DNA from: Paracentrotus lividus
Lineage: Eukaryota > Echinodermata > Echinoidea > Camarodonta > Echinidae
Length of the DNA stretch: 64,000 nucleotides
NCBI GenBank assembly: GCA_940671915.1
Contig: CALNVZ010000174.1
Coordinates: 21,880,432-21,944,431, forward strand
Reading direction: 5' to 3'
Both the position numbers and the translations under genes were made by a program. Under the pieces are notes generated by a model. That model saw only the letters and a program-made list of their open reading frames with translations. It searched no databases and had not been told where the DNA came from. Shown in pieces: positions 1-10,154 of this stretch (the stretch's first letter is position 1; every line of letters starts with the position of its first letter).

Positions 1-795
1 ACTCTTGCGATCAACTATTCCAACTATTCCTTCCTATCAATCATCCATCTTGATCATAATCTATTTCCTTTAACTTACAGGTCAATTTGTTTTAGTGAAG
101 GGGCGTGCAATTGTGGGAATGCATGCCTGACACAGCAACATTAGTGCAAGGTAATATGGGAATCCAAAATGGGCGGAATATGAGTTCTGGTGTACTTAGT
201 ATTGGGATGAGGCATCAATCTTTTTGCTACTATTTATTTTGGGGTGTATATTCACAGGTATAATAATAAATATAAATAATTATTGTAGGCCTAAATTGAC
301 TGTATAATGAAATAATATTTAAATAATATTTTAAAAAAAAAAAGAAATAATATACAAAATACATTAACAATGAAAATATAGTCCAAAGGATTTAGCATCG
401 CCAGAAAGGGTTACTTATTAATACTGTCAAATATATATCTTATAAAGTAATAATAATGATTTTAACAAACATTGGGTGTAAGCAAATTTCCAGACATGGT
501 AGAGTCATTGTAGTTTTCAAATCATACATTAAATACAACTTCCCATATTACGCTGCACCATGCCAGATAATATCGAAGCACAATTATACGGTAATGACGT
601 CAACATTAATAATATGTCAAGGACGAGACCAGGCGAGAAGATAAGGGTGAATAAATTGTTTTTCTTCACTAATAAAGTTATAAGGCAGTAGTTATTGATT
701 CATATAAACAAAGATTAGGACTGGTGTCATTCAGTAATTTTATGCAAATTAGGCAAATGAGCTTAGGGGCCCATTATACCGTGCTGTAACCTATT
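1..795. mobile_element. Partial TA-inserting element related to the one at 24239-25104
   Basis: This segment matches about 24560-25106 in the same order: the motif around GTCAATTTGTTTTAGTGAAG, the region near ATGCCTGACACAGCAACA, paired AATAATATTTAAATAATA tracts, and the end motif GCAAATGAGCTTAGGGGCCC. It runs off the left edge, so the left terminus is missing. Many small indels suggest an old copy. No coding potential is seen. Confidence 0.7.
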
Positions 796-2537
796 TTACT
801 TTGAAATGTTGATTAAAGACTGGTCGTGTCACTCACGTTTTGGATCGTCGTGATACTTCCACAAATTATACAGGTGGACCATTTCCACAGAGAGGGAATT
901 ATGATTAAGGACAAAAATTCAGAGAGGTAACACTAATCTACTTTATAGACATATATACAAGGCCACAATTCATGGTTACTCTTAAGAAGATCTAGCTTGG
1001 GCACAAATCCAGACCATAACTCAAATATATGGTCAGAAACCAATGGAATCTTTTTCCTTTTTTTTTTTAATTTTTTATGTCGTGTCCTCACGCCACTGAG
1101 TATTTTGTTAAATCCATAATTTTCCAGGACTAATTGTAAAATATTCACAGAACCAACTGGTTAATGAACACACTGACCACTCTACTATATATACATAATA
1201 TGTGTAGTCACTGATCCATTCTATTAACAAAAAGTGCGAATGATATGGCACCCTTCTAATAGTCTCCAAATACGGTCCTGTCACTCACGATTTAAATATG
1301 ATCCAATTGATATTCTCATTCTGAAGTTTTATTTAGATTAAACGTTTTAGAAATGTTTTGGGGTTAAAAAATTCCTCCAAAATGAAGTCTAAAGGACCAA
1401 TATTAATCATTACTACTCCATTTCCACTCACCGTCAAAATTCGGTTGGGTAAGGTTACGTCAATGGCAATTGAAACATGATGATTAATTTATTACACAAA
1501 TGCAGAAAAAGAAGATACTGATCTTCGCAAACTTTATTTACTTAAAAACTATTATGAGAAGGTCAACTCACTTTCAAATCAGTGTCATTGAAAATCACAT
1601 GGTCTGATCCACTGATACCCAATGCCACGTGGGTAGGTCAATGAATAAATGGCGGACAGTTAAATTAAATCACATTCTTCAAGTCTTTTGTTGACACTTT
1701 CAATTATTCATTTATATTCATTCTTTCTGAGTTAAAAAATTTATTTGGAATAGAACACCAATTTCAATGCCACCTTACCCCTTAAAACAAAATGGACTCT
1801 GAGGAAACAAAAAGCACCAAGTTTTTCAATACGTGTGTATTATTCAAATATGGCAATCTTATTTTATTTTCGATTATTTCGATACCTATTTTTCGACAAC
1901 TGTCATTGTTTTTTCAAACAGGCATGTAATTTGCTTGCTAGTATGTATGTTATTCACGCTAAAATAGCTTCCTCCACTAAGGCAGATCAATCTAATCAAT
2001 ATGCATTATTCCAATTCCCCGAAAGTGATTTCCCACTTACCCCTAATTTTACCCTAATGTTCCAGGCGCGAGATTCCAGAAATCGAATATTTGAATGCAA
2101 TTTCTCCGGGCCCAATGTCCTGGGACCATAAAGCTGGCCTCTATTTGTTTACGCATGGGCCCGATACATTCTTGTATGAAGTCTGGCTGCGTCCGCTACT
2201 GATGTTCTGTAGAATGACCAATCTCATGGAAACGATATTATATGATGATGTACATGTATGTTGTATTACATAAGATACCTGAAAGGACAAAATTTTCTCA
2301 TAAACATCACTTGGGTAAATCAGAAAAAAACCCAACAAAATATAAATTTCTAAAACAAAAGTCAACTTTTGACCTTGAAGTTATCAAATCTTTTCCCGTT
2401 ATTTTTAGTCTGCCTTATAAAATGAATTCCCCCCCCCCCAAAAAAAAAAAAAAAAAAAAGAGGAAAAGTTAAACGCATTAAATTTCTTTTCAAATCCATC
2501 CGATCTCCTGGTTTTCTTTTTAATGATAATTTGCACA
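796..2537. other. No gene or element recognised
   Basis: AT-rich sequence with poly-A/T runs and a C8-A18 tract near 2430-2459. Only short open frames occur and none resembles a known protein. A GTGTCACTCACG-like motif appears near 828 and 1271. The frame over 1835-2131 is open but has no domain-like pattern. Confidence 0.5.
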
Positions 2538-3112
2538 CACTGTTAGAACGCGGTTTAAAAATTTCGCTGTTTCAAAAAATGTTGGTTTAACTAAACACAG
2601 TTGTTTAAAACCGGAAAAGCGAGGTTTTATAGCCTTGAAAAGACCTAAAAGATTAGGGTTTAGATATTAAACAGTTTTGTTTAAACAGGCCTAGGCAAAT
2701 GTCACGTGATAGTCATGAGCTAATGGCATCACTCGTTACATGCAAGGTGAAATCGGCTCAACATTTCAATTATGGCGAAGAACTTATGCCTCACACATTA
2801 AATATGTATGTATTGATGTGTTGGCTCAGTGGATAGAGCGTCTGCCTTATAATCGAAGGGTCGTGAGTTCGATAACCGGCCGCGTTAGCCAAAAGTTGGA
2901 GCGTTTTTATTTTTGGAGAGAAGCGTTAAACAATACTGTTGACATTTTAAACAACCATTAAACAACAAGTTGTTTAAACTTTTAAACAACATGAGTGTTA
3001 AAGTTTTAAACAACTACAGGTTGTTTAATATTTAAACAACGCTGTGCGATTCACCGATAAACACCCAGTTGTTTAAGATTTTAAACAACTTGTTTTATTT
3101 TTTCTAACAGTG
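2538..3112. mobile_element. TIR element with GTTGTTTAAA-motif arms and an internal tRNA-like sequence
   Basis: The ends are inverted copies, CACTGTTAGAA on the left and TTCTAACAGTG on the right. Both arms repeat short motifs of the type GTTGTTTAAA and TTTAAACAAC many times, in both orientations. A tRNA-like stretch with A-box-like and B-box-like sequences lies in the middle. There is no transposase frame. The superfamily is unknown. The element at 42300-43122 has the same plan with a different motif. Confidence 0.7.
2818..2890 (+). other. tRNA-like sequence (degenerate; not a functional tRNA)
   Basis: TGGCTCAGTGG fits a tRNA A box and GAGTTCGATAACC fits a B box at tRNA-like spacing. The T stem and anticodon stem do not pair properly, so this is a tRNA-derived sequence within the surrounding element. 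Confidence 0.6.
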
Positions 3113-3425
3113 CAGATTTATTAATATTTCAACACGATGTTGAATTTCAACCATGGTATAATCATGGCTTAAACTTTGACAAAAAGACCTTTTTATAAAT
3201 TTGACAAGCTTTGATAATTCTAACAATATATTAGAGGGAAATGACAAGGTGAATAAGCTACGCAAAATTTGAAGAGAAACTCCTATTAATGTTCGAGACA
3301 AGACAAGATTTTGACGAGAACATAATAGGTGTCCCCGAGATAAGGAATACTTGTCAAATTTCTATTCAAATTTGAGTAGCTTTGTTTAAGAGTGTGATAT
3401 TTCAATATTTATTCTCATAACCGTG
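3113..3425. other. No feature recognised
   Basis: AT-rich spacer between the tRNA-like element and the SINE. No coding frame or inverted repeat stands out. Confidence 0.4.
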
Positions 3426-3727
3426 CAGATAATAATAATAATAATAGTTGCATTTATATAGCGCTTAATACGATATCCACCTTAGTGTTTCTAAGCGCTT
3501 ATAGTTTTAACTAATTATTACCCGGCTGGGCTACCCCGAAAGGCGCTCACAGCATTGAAGGAATTGCTTCCTACCGGTATCCATTCACCTCACTTGGGTC
3601 AAGTACGGCAAATTTGCAGGTTGACACCTTGCCGAAGGATGCTGGTGGTATGGACGGGATTCGAACCGCGTAGCCTACCTTGTGATCGTAAGTCCGCCGA
3701 CTTATCCACTCGACCACACCACTCCCA
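3426..3727 (-). mobile_element. tRNA-derived SINE with (ATT)n tail, minus orientation
   Basis: Read on the minus strand it starts with a tRNA-like head: GTGGTCGAGTGGATAAG resembles an A box and GCGGTTCGAATCCCG is a strong B box. A conserved body follows that includes AGCGCCTTTCGGGGTAGCCC and TAAGCGCTATATAAATGC, and the copy ends in (ATT)n, seen on the plus strand as (AAT)n near 3430. This is the head, body and simple-repeat tail of a tRNA-type SINE. A body fragment resembling it lies near 26020-26100. Confidence 0.85.
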
Positions 3728-4121
3728 CTGATGTACAGAGCACCGACACAGTGGCCGTGTCAACCGAGTCTACTGAGAAAGATTCTACTATTTTAAAATG
3801 TAAACGTTTAATTATTAGTCGTTTTCAGGAACCTTAATTCATTATTTGGGATGTGGGATCTGGGAAGGGTGGATCAGTTGACCATACCACTTGTTCGCAT
3901 CATCCCCTACATTTTACAAATTTCCTCTCTTAATTAGAAATGTATCTTCTCCCGAATTTCGCCTTTAAGAAATTCATTTTTTTTAAACTGCAATTTTCAG
4001 GTTTGTATTTTGTTACCTATCGTTATTTGATTTTTTTTCCGGCATTGTAGAAATGTTATGTATACTCCGTTATGTAAAGCCCATATCGAATTGTGTAGCA
4101 ATTATATTGCGCTTCATGTTT
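3728..4121. other. No feature recognised
   Basis: AT-rich sequence between the SINE and a MITE. If the gene at 4437 continues leftwards this would be intron; no exon could be identified in it. Confidence 0.4.
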
Positions 4122-4386
4122 GTAATGCGGCGGTCACAACTCGCCGTACCTTCGACGTGCAACTCCCTACGATGGATTTCGTAGAAAATTCATGAAGCAC
4201 AGGAACCATGCAGGCACGTTACATGTACGACATGCAGGCAGTTTATACAATACCCTTACTACAGAAACGCAGGAATCGCAGAAGTTGACCCAGGACCTGT
4301 GCATGCATTGTGCATGCAACGCAGGCTACGTTGCATGCACGCGTGCCCCGTACGTAGGCTACGGCGAGTTGTGAACGCCGCATTAC
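4122..4386. mobile_element. MITE with GTAATGCGGCGG terminal inverted repeats
   Basis: The left end GTAATGCGGCGGTCACAACT and the right end, which carries CGAGTTGTGAACGCCGCAT, are inverted copies about 27 bp long. The interior is rich in TGCATG and ACGTAC motifs and non-coding. Its right end lies 50 bp before the splice acceptor of the exon at 4437. Confidence 0.8.
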
Positions 4387-4436
4387 TTCAATGTTGCGTG
4401 AAACCAAACGACGTCATTCTCTTTATCGTTCTCAAG

Positions 4437-4733
4437 GCATAACTATAATTTCTCACAACGTTATCGGTGAACAAGACGTCCCTCAAGGCTACGAACAAGC
4501 TGGTTCGTACGTACAAAAGGTGGTCTACAACTTGACTATGGACATCATCATTTCAATACTGAATAACTCAAAGTCCTGCAGACAGTCTGTGAGACTAAGA
4601 TGTCATAACACTCATATCTACGACCAGGATGGCGAACACAACGTGTACTGGATCTCGAGACAAGAGTATATCATGCCTAACTGGGGAGATGCACCAAGTA
4701 ATGTGACAGGCTGCCCTTGTGGCATCGATAGAA
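4437..4733 (+). CDS. Locus 1, penultimate exon (99 codons, phase 1-1)
   Basis: The acceptor is TTCTCAAG and the donor is GTACGTA. The exon is 297 nt, a multiple of three, and parallels the 303-nt exon at 43230-43532 of locus 3. It contains conserved NWGD and CxCG motifs and the sequons NLT, NNS and NVT. Confidence 0.88.
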
Positions 4734-5475
4734 GTACGTATAATATTGGTCGTTTCTATAATTACTTCAACTTATACAAACTCCCTATAAACATAACACC
4801 CTTTCGAAAATATACACAAACAACAACAAAAGCACTTGACAAAATATGTATTTTAGGATATAGGTCAACATAATACCTACATTTTCATAATTATTTATAT
4901 CATAATTCATTTATTTATCATAATTATTACATAATGTCATAGACAAATACACGTGCAAAATGGATTGTCCTTGTACCATGTACCATGGATATCCATGCAT
5001 GTACAGTGGTGGATCCAGGATTTCGGGATAGAGAGGGGGGAGGCGCCAGGCCTGATGGAGGGGGGGGGGAGGGAGTGGCGCCGCCGAACATTACAGTTGA
5101 TAAGTGGTTTTTCAAATCACAGGGGGTTCAGTGCGCCCCTCCTTGATCCACCATTGATGTAGAAATCTCGGAAGAAAGTCTGTTTTTCCTTCTCTTAGGA
5201 TATACCACAAACTAAAAAGTTTGGGCTGATCTTCATACAAAAAACAACAACAAAAAATATCTGATTGAAACAGACTGTACTTTTTTTTTCGATTAGGTTG
5301 CTCCTACGGTCCCGAGGCACTCTGCAATTGTTATCGGTCTTCTGATGAGTGGTTGATAGACGAAGGCAACCTAACTGATATAACTCGACTTCCGGTTATC
5401 AGACTTCATTTTGGAGACACTGGCAAACCTGACGAAAACATGAAATACGAACTAGGGTTTCTCGAATGTGAATAA
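4437..5475 (+). CDS. 3' part of a secreted CNTNAP-like fibrinogen-module gene (locus 1, partial)
   Basis: Two exons, 4437-4733 and 5297-5475, are joined by a GT-AG phase 1 intron. Together they encode most of the fibrinogen-like module found next to an EGF domain in contactin-associated proteins (neurexin IV family). Key landmarks are HNVIGE, YWISRQ, MPNWGDAPS, the CPCG pair, ALCNC, LPVIRLHFGDTG and the terminal YELGFLECE before TAA. There is no transmembrane segment after the module, so the product probably ends there as a secreted protein. It matches locus 3 exon for exon, with identical phases. The frame remains open upstream of 4437, but those residues match nothing in the paralogue and the CAAG acceptor fits the paralogue's boundary. 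The 5' exons (signal peptide, EGF, module start) were not found in 1-4436 and are either left of the window or lost. The function of such proteins is unknown; adhesion or ligand binding is only inferred. Confidence 0.85.
5004..5156. mobile_element. hAT-like MITE with GGATCCA ends and 5-bp TSD ATGTA
   Basis: The left end CAGTGGTGGATCCAGGATTT and the right end CCTTGATCCACCATTG are inverted copies. The 5-bp direct repeat ATGTA flanks the element on both sides (4999-5003 and 5157-5161). The interior is G-rich. It sits in the last intron of locus 1. Related ends occur at 7903, 27529, 54060, 57549 and 63683. Confidence 0.85.
5297..5475 (+). CDS. Locus 1, last exon with stop TAA
   Basis: The acceptor TTTTTTTTTCGATTAG has a strong pyrimidine tract. 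The exon gives CNCYRSSDEWLIDEGNL, then LPVIRLHFGDTG and ends LECE-stop, the pattern that closes CNTNAP fibrinogen-like modules. No canonical AATAAA is evident in the few hundred bases downstream. Confidence 0.88.
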
Positions 5476-5953
5476 TGGTTACGATATGAAGATTAAAAAC
5501 AAAGCAAAACGCGTTTTAACATTAAGTAAACATGTACATGTATCATTTAACAATAATGTATGACCTTTGCTAGACGCTTTTATTGGTAATACTCTATTTA
5601 TTCTACATGTTCTACTTTGGTGTGTGCCTTATCTCGCAGTAAACAAAGGGGCTTTGTGATCATGAGTATTTGCCTATGTGTATATATTTCATTTGTATTT
5701 TAATATAAATGAGTTGAAAAATTTTAATGCGCTTTAAGGATAATAACATTCCTCATGAATATAATTTAATATCCACTTAAAGTGATGCATCGAGGCATCA
5801 GAGAAGGCATCGAATTTTACGAACTTTGTTTAGCTTGAACTGAGTATAGTATGAGTGGAAGCTGAAATTGATCTATCAAAATGGTTTGAAAGGAAACCAT
5901 TGTAAACGCTTTTTTTTTTTTTTTTGTAAAAGAATATTATCCTTAATTCCTCA
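5476..5953. other. 3' flank of locus 1
   Basis: AT-rich and non-coding, presumably 3' UTR and spacer. No canonical polyadenylation hexamer was found. A T18 run lies at about 5911-5928. Confidence 0.4.
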
Positions 5954-6150
5954 TTAAAGGGGAAGTTCACCCTGGAATTTTATTGGTTTAAAAAAAAAAA
6001 GAAAAGAAAAGAAAAATATTAGTAAAAGTTTGAAGAAAATCGACCCAAAAATAGCAAAGTTATGAATATGTAAAGTTTTGATTCTGTGACGTCACGTGCG
6101 AGCAGCTCTCCCATGTGTTGTGTATGTAAATTATAGTCCTGGGCCCGTAT
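5954..6150. mobile_element. Kolobok-like end (TTAAAGGGGAAGTTCACCC)
   Basis: The sequence starts TTAAAGGGGAAGTTCACCC and continues with an A-rich tract and the GAAGAAAATCGACCCAAAAA body. This terminus with a TTAA target is typical of Kolobok-type MITEs in deuterostomes. The opposite end was not located, so the length is approximate. Confidence 0.6.
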
Positions 6151-7075
6151 TCCATAAAAGCATAGTCAATTCATCAACGAAACAATGTTGTAGTTTACAA
6201 CATTAACAACAATCTATTTTTTTAAACAATTTTTATTATATTTTGCTGGATAATGACGACTGCCTGTCATTTTGGCACGTATCATCCGAGTACCATCGCA
6301 AAAAGATGTTCCCCCTTGGTGACCCCTCTTTTTTATTTGGCTTTGATAATGATGACGATGATCCACAGCATCGTAAAAACCAAGTTAACTTATTTCCAAT
6401 ATTAATTTGCAAAAAAGCGAAGCATTTCAACAGCATTCCGATAAACGTTAAAAAAATTACTGTTACGATTATTATTTTTTACTGATAAATTCCACCTCCA
6501 AAAGTTTCTTTATTTTTTCTTCTTTTTTTTCCTGGGGGGGGGGGGCTATTCAGTCATGATACAAGTTTCAAGTTTCTCCGGAAACTCTTTTGATGTTTTG
6601 CTTATACATTTTTGAAAACGAAAACTCGCCAAAATGTACCATGAAAATGTCAAAGTAGAAAGAAACAGAAACAACAACAACAACAACACTCAAAGAAGAT
6701 AAATTTGTTTCTAGCGTTGCTTAAATTGAGTCCTATATTGCAAAAACAGGTTTAATGCAATTTTATTGGGTTTTGCTGGATAAATCAATCATTTTATGGA
6801 CATCTTCCATGGCGATGGCAACGGCGAAAAAGAATATTTCTTCTCTACAGTATAGAGAAGGTGTTAGAATATACCTAACAAAAATGTATAAAATGCTTGT
6901 AAAATAGAAAAAATCCCGTATTTTAGCTATGATGTAATACTTATGATGGTATAGGTTTATATCAGTTTATTATATATACTAATATGATATCAAAATATTA
7001 TAATATAATAAATACATTTAAATGAATAAATATAAATAAATAAAAATATATATATATCCCCCACAAACATCGAGA
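6151..7075. other. No gene recognised
   Basis: AT-rich sequence with a G-tract near 6534-6545 and a long A/T-only stretch at about 6970-7055. The open frames at 6236-6485 overlap on both strands and look random. Confidence 0.45.
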
Positions 7076-7480
7076 TCAAAAACTTACGTTCATTGCACTT
7101 GCACGCACTTACAACATGCGCGTGTGTACTGACATCGTACGTGAGGTGCACGTGTAAGTACGGTCTCCGTACAATAACGATGCAAACGCACGGAGATCGT
7201 ACGTTGTGAGCACGTACAGCTCACTTACAACGTGCGCAACGCACGATGCACGCAACCGCCCATTACCATGCAGGTCGTACCGGCCACGTAATTACACCTT
7301 GCGCAGTCCGTACGTTGACGTACTCGCTCCTTGCGCTTACCGCTTTCCCCACGTTTTGAGAAAAAAACGTAGCGACGATGGCCTTCCAAAAAAACGTATG
7401 GCGAAAAAAAACGTACGTCGGCTTGTGGCCAAGGCTTTAGTAACAAAGGACGTTATAAAGAGAGGAAAATGTATTTGAGG
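7076..7480. repeat. CGTACG/ACGT-rich repeat stretch
   Basis: This is a locally GC- and CpG-rich block made of recurring CGTACG, GCACGT and TTACAACGTGCG motifs in both orientations, resembling one arm of a motif-repeat foldback element. The frames on either strand are products of these motifs and are not called as genes. Confidence 0.5.
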
Positions 7481-7902
7481 ATGAGAGGGAGCTGTTGTGA
7501 ATGGGGGTGGCGCAAGGGGCACATGCCCCCAATATTTTTTTAATTTTTATTATTTTTTTTAATTGCACATTGTGCATAATACATTGTAAGAAAATCCTTT
7601 CTAAGAAAATTGCCTATTGAGTTCCATTCATAAAATTATATTCAAGCATGTACTATGCGCCCTTAATTTCCCAATCGTAAATGGGGGGGGGGGTGCAAAA
7701 TTGTACACAAACTGGCCTCGCTATACAAGAGCTGAGAGTGGTAGGAGAGTTGCGTACAAACACATCCGGTAACCCCCCCCAAAAAAAAAAGAAAAGAAAA
7801 GAAAAAAAAAAGAACAAGAAAGAAAAGAAAAATATATAGAAAGATATATCATAGAAAATAAATAAATAAATAAATGAATAAATAAATAAATAAAATAAAG
7901 TG
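7481..7902. repeat. Low-complexity tracts
   Basis: Contains G11 near 7682, C8A10 near 7773, GAAAA repeats, and (AAAT/AATA)n at about 7856-7899. Non-coding. Confidence 0.6.
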
Positions 7903-8062
7903 CAGGGACGGATCCATGATTTGAAAGTAGATGGGGGTGCAACCGATAAATTTGTTAAAATAAAGGGTGGGGGAGGGGATTTCATTGTTGTCCAATAATT
8001 TAAACATGCAGTGTAAAAGGAGTTGGTTCCAAAATTACTTGTGCGCCCTGGACCCGCTACTG
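7903..8062. mobile_element. GGATCC-type hAT-like MITE
   Basis: The left end CAGGGACGGATCCATGATTT matches the inverted right end CTGGACCCGCTACTG. It has the same termini as the 5004-5156 element. No clear target duplication is seen. Confidence 0.6.
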
Positions 8063-8350
8063 GTGATATCTCACTTTGCGGATACGGGTTTGAGATGGCT
8101 TTGGAACTGCTTTGATACGGGTTTGAGATGGATTTAGAACTGTTTTGAGACGGTTTTGAGATGTTTTGAAACTTGTCACGGAGACGTCTCCGATACTGTT
8201 TTTTCGTCGCGGTGACGTCTCAGATCCTTTTTTTTTCTTTCCGTCGAGGAGATATCTTCGATACGTTTTTTGCAGTCGCGGAGACGTCTCAAACCTTTCA
8301 AAACCGTCTCAAAGTAGTCCTAAATCCGTCTCAAACCCGTCTCCGATTAC
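8063..8350. mobile_element. GAGACGTCTC-rich MITE, right end lost
   Basis: Starts GGTGATATCTCACTTTGCGG, like the terminal repeat of the complete copies at 16509-17100 and 46620-46821. The interior is a series of GAGACGTCTC and GGTTTGAGACGG variants in both orientations. The right terminal repeat is missing. Confidence 0.7.
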
Positions 8351-9119
8351 GCTAGCCTATGTTTAAAGGAATTCTCCACTCCGAAAAATAGCACTTCATT
8401 AAAGGGAATGTTACAAGTTTTACGTTTATAAAATATGGTCAATTTTTAATCGAAAATCAAAACTCCAATGAATAATGAGTCAGACAGTATACAAATTAAT
8501 GTAAAACTAGGTTTTTATTTTCATGATCACGAATCTTTCAATTACCCACCGATAGGCATATATACCTCATACTAGCCGAACCATTTTGAGGTCATAAAAT
8601 ACATCATTTTAGTAGATTGCCTTATATCTTGCTCGATTAAAGAATCAGGCTGTCAAGTGATTCCTTTAATCAATCATGTGAGTTAAATCCATTTTTACTA
8701 AGCATTATGCTAGGCATTGAACACTTTAATGTCGGGCATACAGTATTTATCGGGTCACTAAAGACGATACAGATGGAATCAATTATTTTAGGGTATTTAT
8801 GAATGTCAATATTATTATAACCTAAAAGGTATTTGGCACTTCCGATTTTCATTTGTATTTCTTAAAATATAGTTTTGCGTTGTAGATGATTATTTTTCTT
8901 CGACATACATTAGCTTGATGCGCTTATAGTCCTTTAAATTTTACTTTACAATGTCCAAACAAAACAATCAAGCGACGTTCGGGTGGGCCTATCAAAGGAA
9001 CAAGGGGATTAACTTATTTCATTTACATGAAGTTCTGTCACCTCTTGATTGTTGTCAGAGTTCCTTTTTTGAAATTAATATCACGTTAAGAATCGAAAGG
9101 ACATAAGTCAGTATATTCA
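8351..9119. other. 3' flank of the ependymin-related gene
   Basis: AT-rich and non-coding, downstream of the minus-strand gene. No AATAAA (TTTATT on the plus strand) lies close to the stop codon; variant hexamers exist but are not convincing. Confidence 0.4.
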
Positions 9120-9490
9120 TCAGACATCTCCTGATCCTTCCCTGATGTCACCAGATCCTTCACCAGCCTGAGCTAACATGTCCAAACCAATCCACTGGAC
9201 AGCACCATCCCCAGATAAGTCATCACCGGACCCGTCCCCAGACATATCTTCATCGAACACAAGGTCCAGAATAGGACGTTCCTGCAGAACTTCAATGTCT
9301 TTGTTGGGACGAGGAGTCTTCTTGCAGAAAGCGGGAGGGGTGAAGACGGACGAGTTCTTGATCCCTTCATGAAGGTCGAAGAACTTGGTAGTGACCGATT
9401 TGACCGTCTTATTAGCTTCGTCTTTCTCCATTAAGATGTCGGTCATCGGCCAACAGCCAGGAAATGAGAATGTACCAATCCAACTCTCCC
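9120..9490 (-). CDS. Ependymin-related gene, exon 3 with stop TGA
   Basis: The acceptor is CATTATACAG. 371 nt. Encodes CWPMTDI, FTPPAFC and the acidic Ser-Gly tail, ending REGSGDV-stop. Confidence 0.87.
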
Positions 9491-10123
9491 CTGTATAATG
9501 ATGAGAATTTATTTTCAGATACAATTCTTCGACACTGGTGATAACACAAGTCCTCACGTTTCAAATAGCTAGTTACTCAGATGACAAAAGTAATGTGTGA
9601 TGTGTGTGTGTGTGTGTGTGTGTGTGTTTTTTTAAAGTGCATTAAACATCATAAAATAATTATCTCAGCATAGAACGTTACATTATTGATATAAAGGGAA
9701 AGAAATTTTTTATAATGTTTGTCAAGATAAATTCCAATTTTGCTTTTTGAAATTTCAAGATGTTATGCTACAGTCATACAGACACTTACGTTGAGTTACG
9801 TCCGGTTGCGTCCAAAAATTATTTTCTTTTCTTCGGATCCCCACGGATGCTTACCCGTCATAGTTAGCAGTAGGAATATTGATAATTTCGTTCATCCAGT
9901 AAAACAATGAAATACATAAGAAATGATAGAATCAGGGGCGTAGACAGCGGGGGGGATGGGGGGGATGGCATGTACAATCATCCCCCCCACTTTTCACGGG
10001 TGATATGTATTTTTTTTAAAGGCTGAATGGGCTTTGCACACTCCTTTTTCTTCCACGGAGCTCTAAAAATTTTCGCTCGCGCTTCGCGCTCAGCAATATT
10101 ATTATCATTATTATTATTTATTA

Positions 10124-10154
<31 letters not shown>

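Noticed and set aside
2818-2890. Functional tRNA gene
   Set aside because: The A and B boxes are present but the anticodon and T stems do not pair; it lies inside a TIR element. The same reasoning applies to 42415-42495 and 52027-52090.
4391-4436. N-terminal extension of the locus 1 exon from the ATG at 4391
   Set aside because: These residues have no match in the paralogue, and a CAAG acceptor precedes the conserved part in the same phase as in locus 3.
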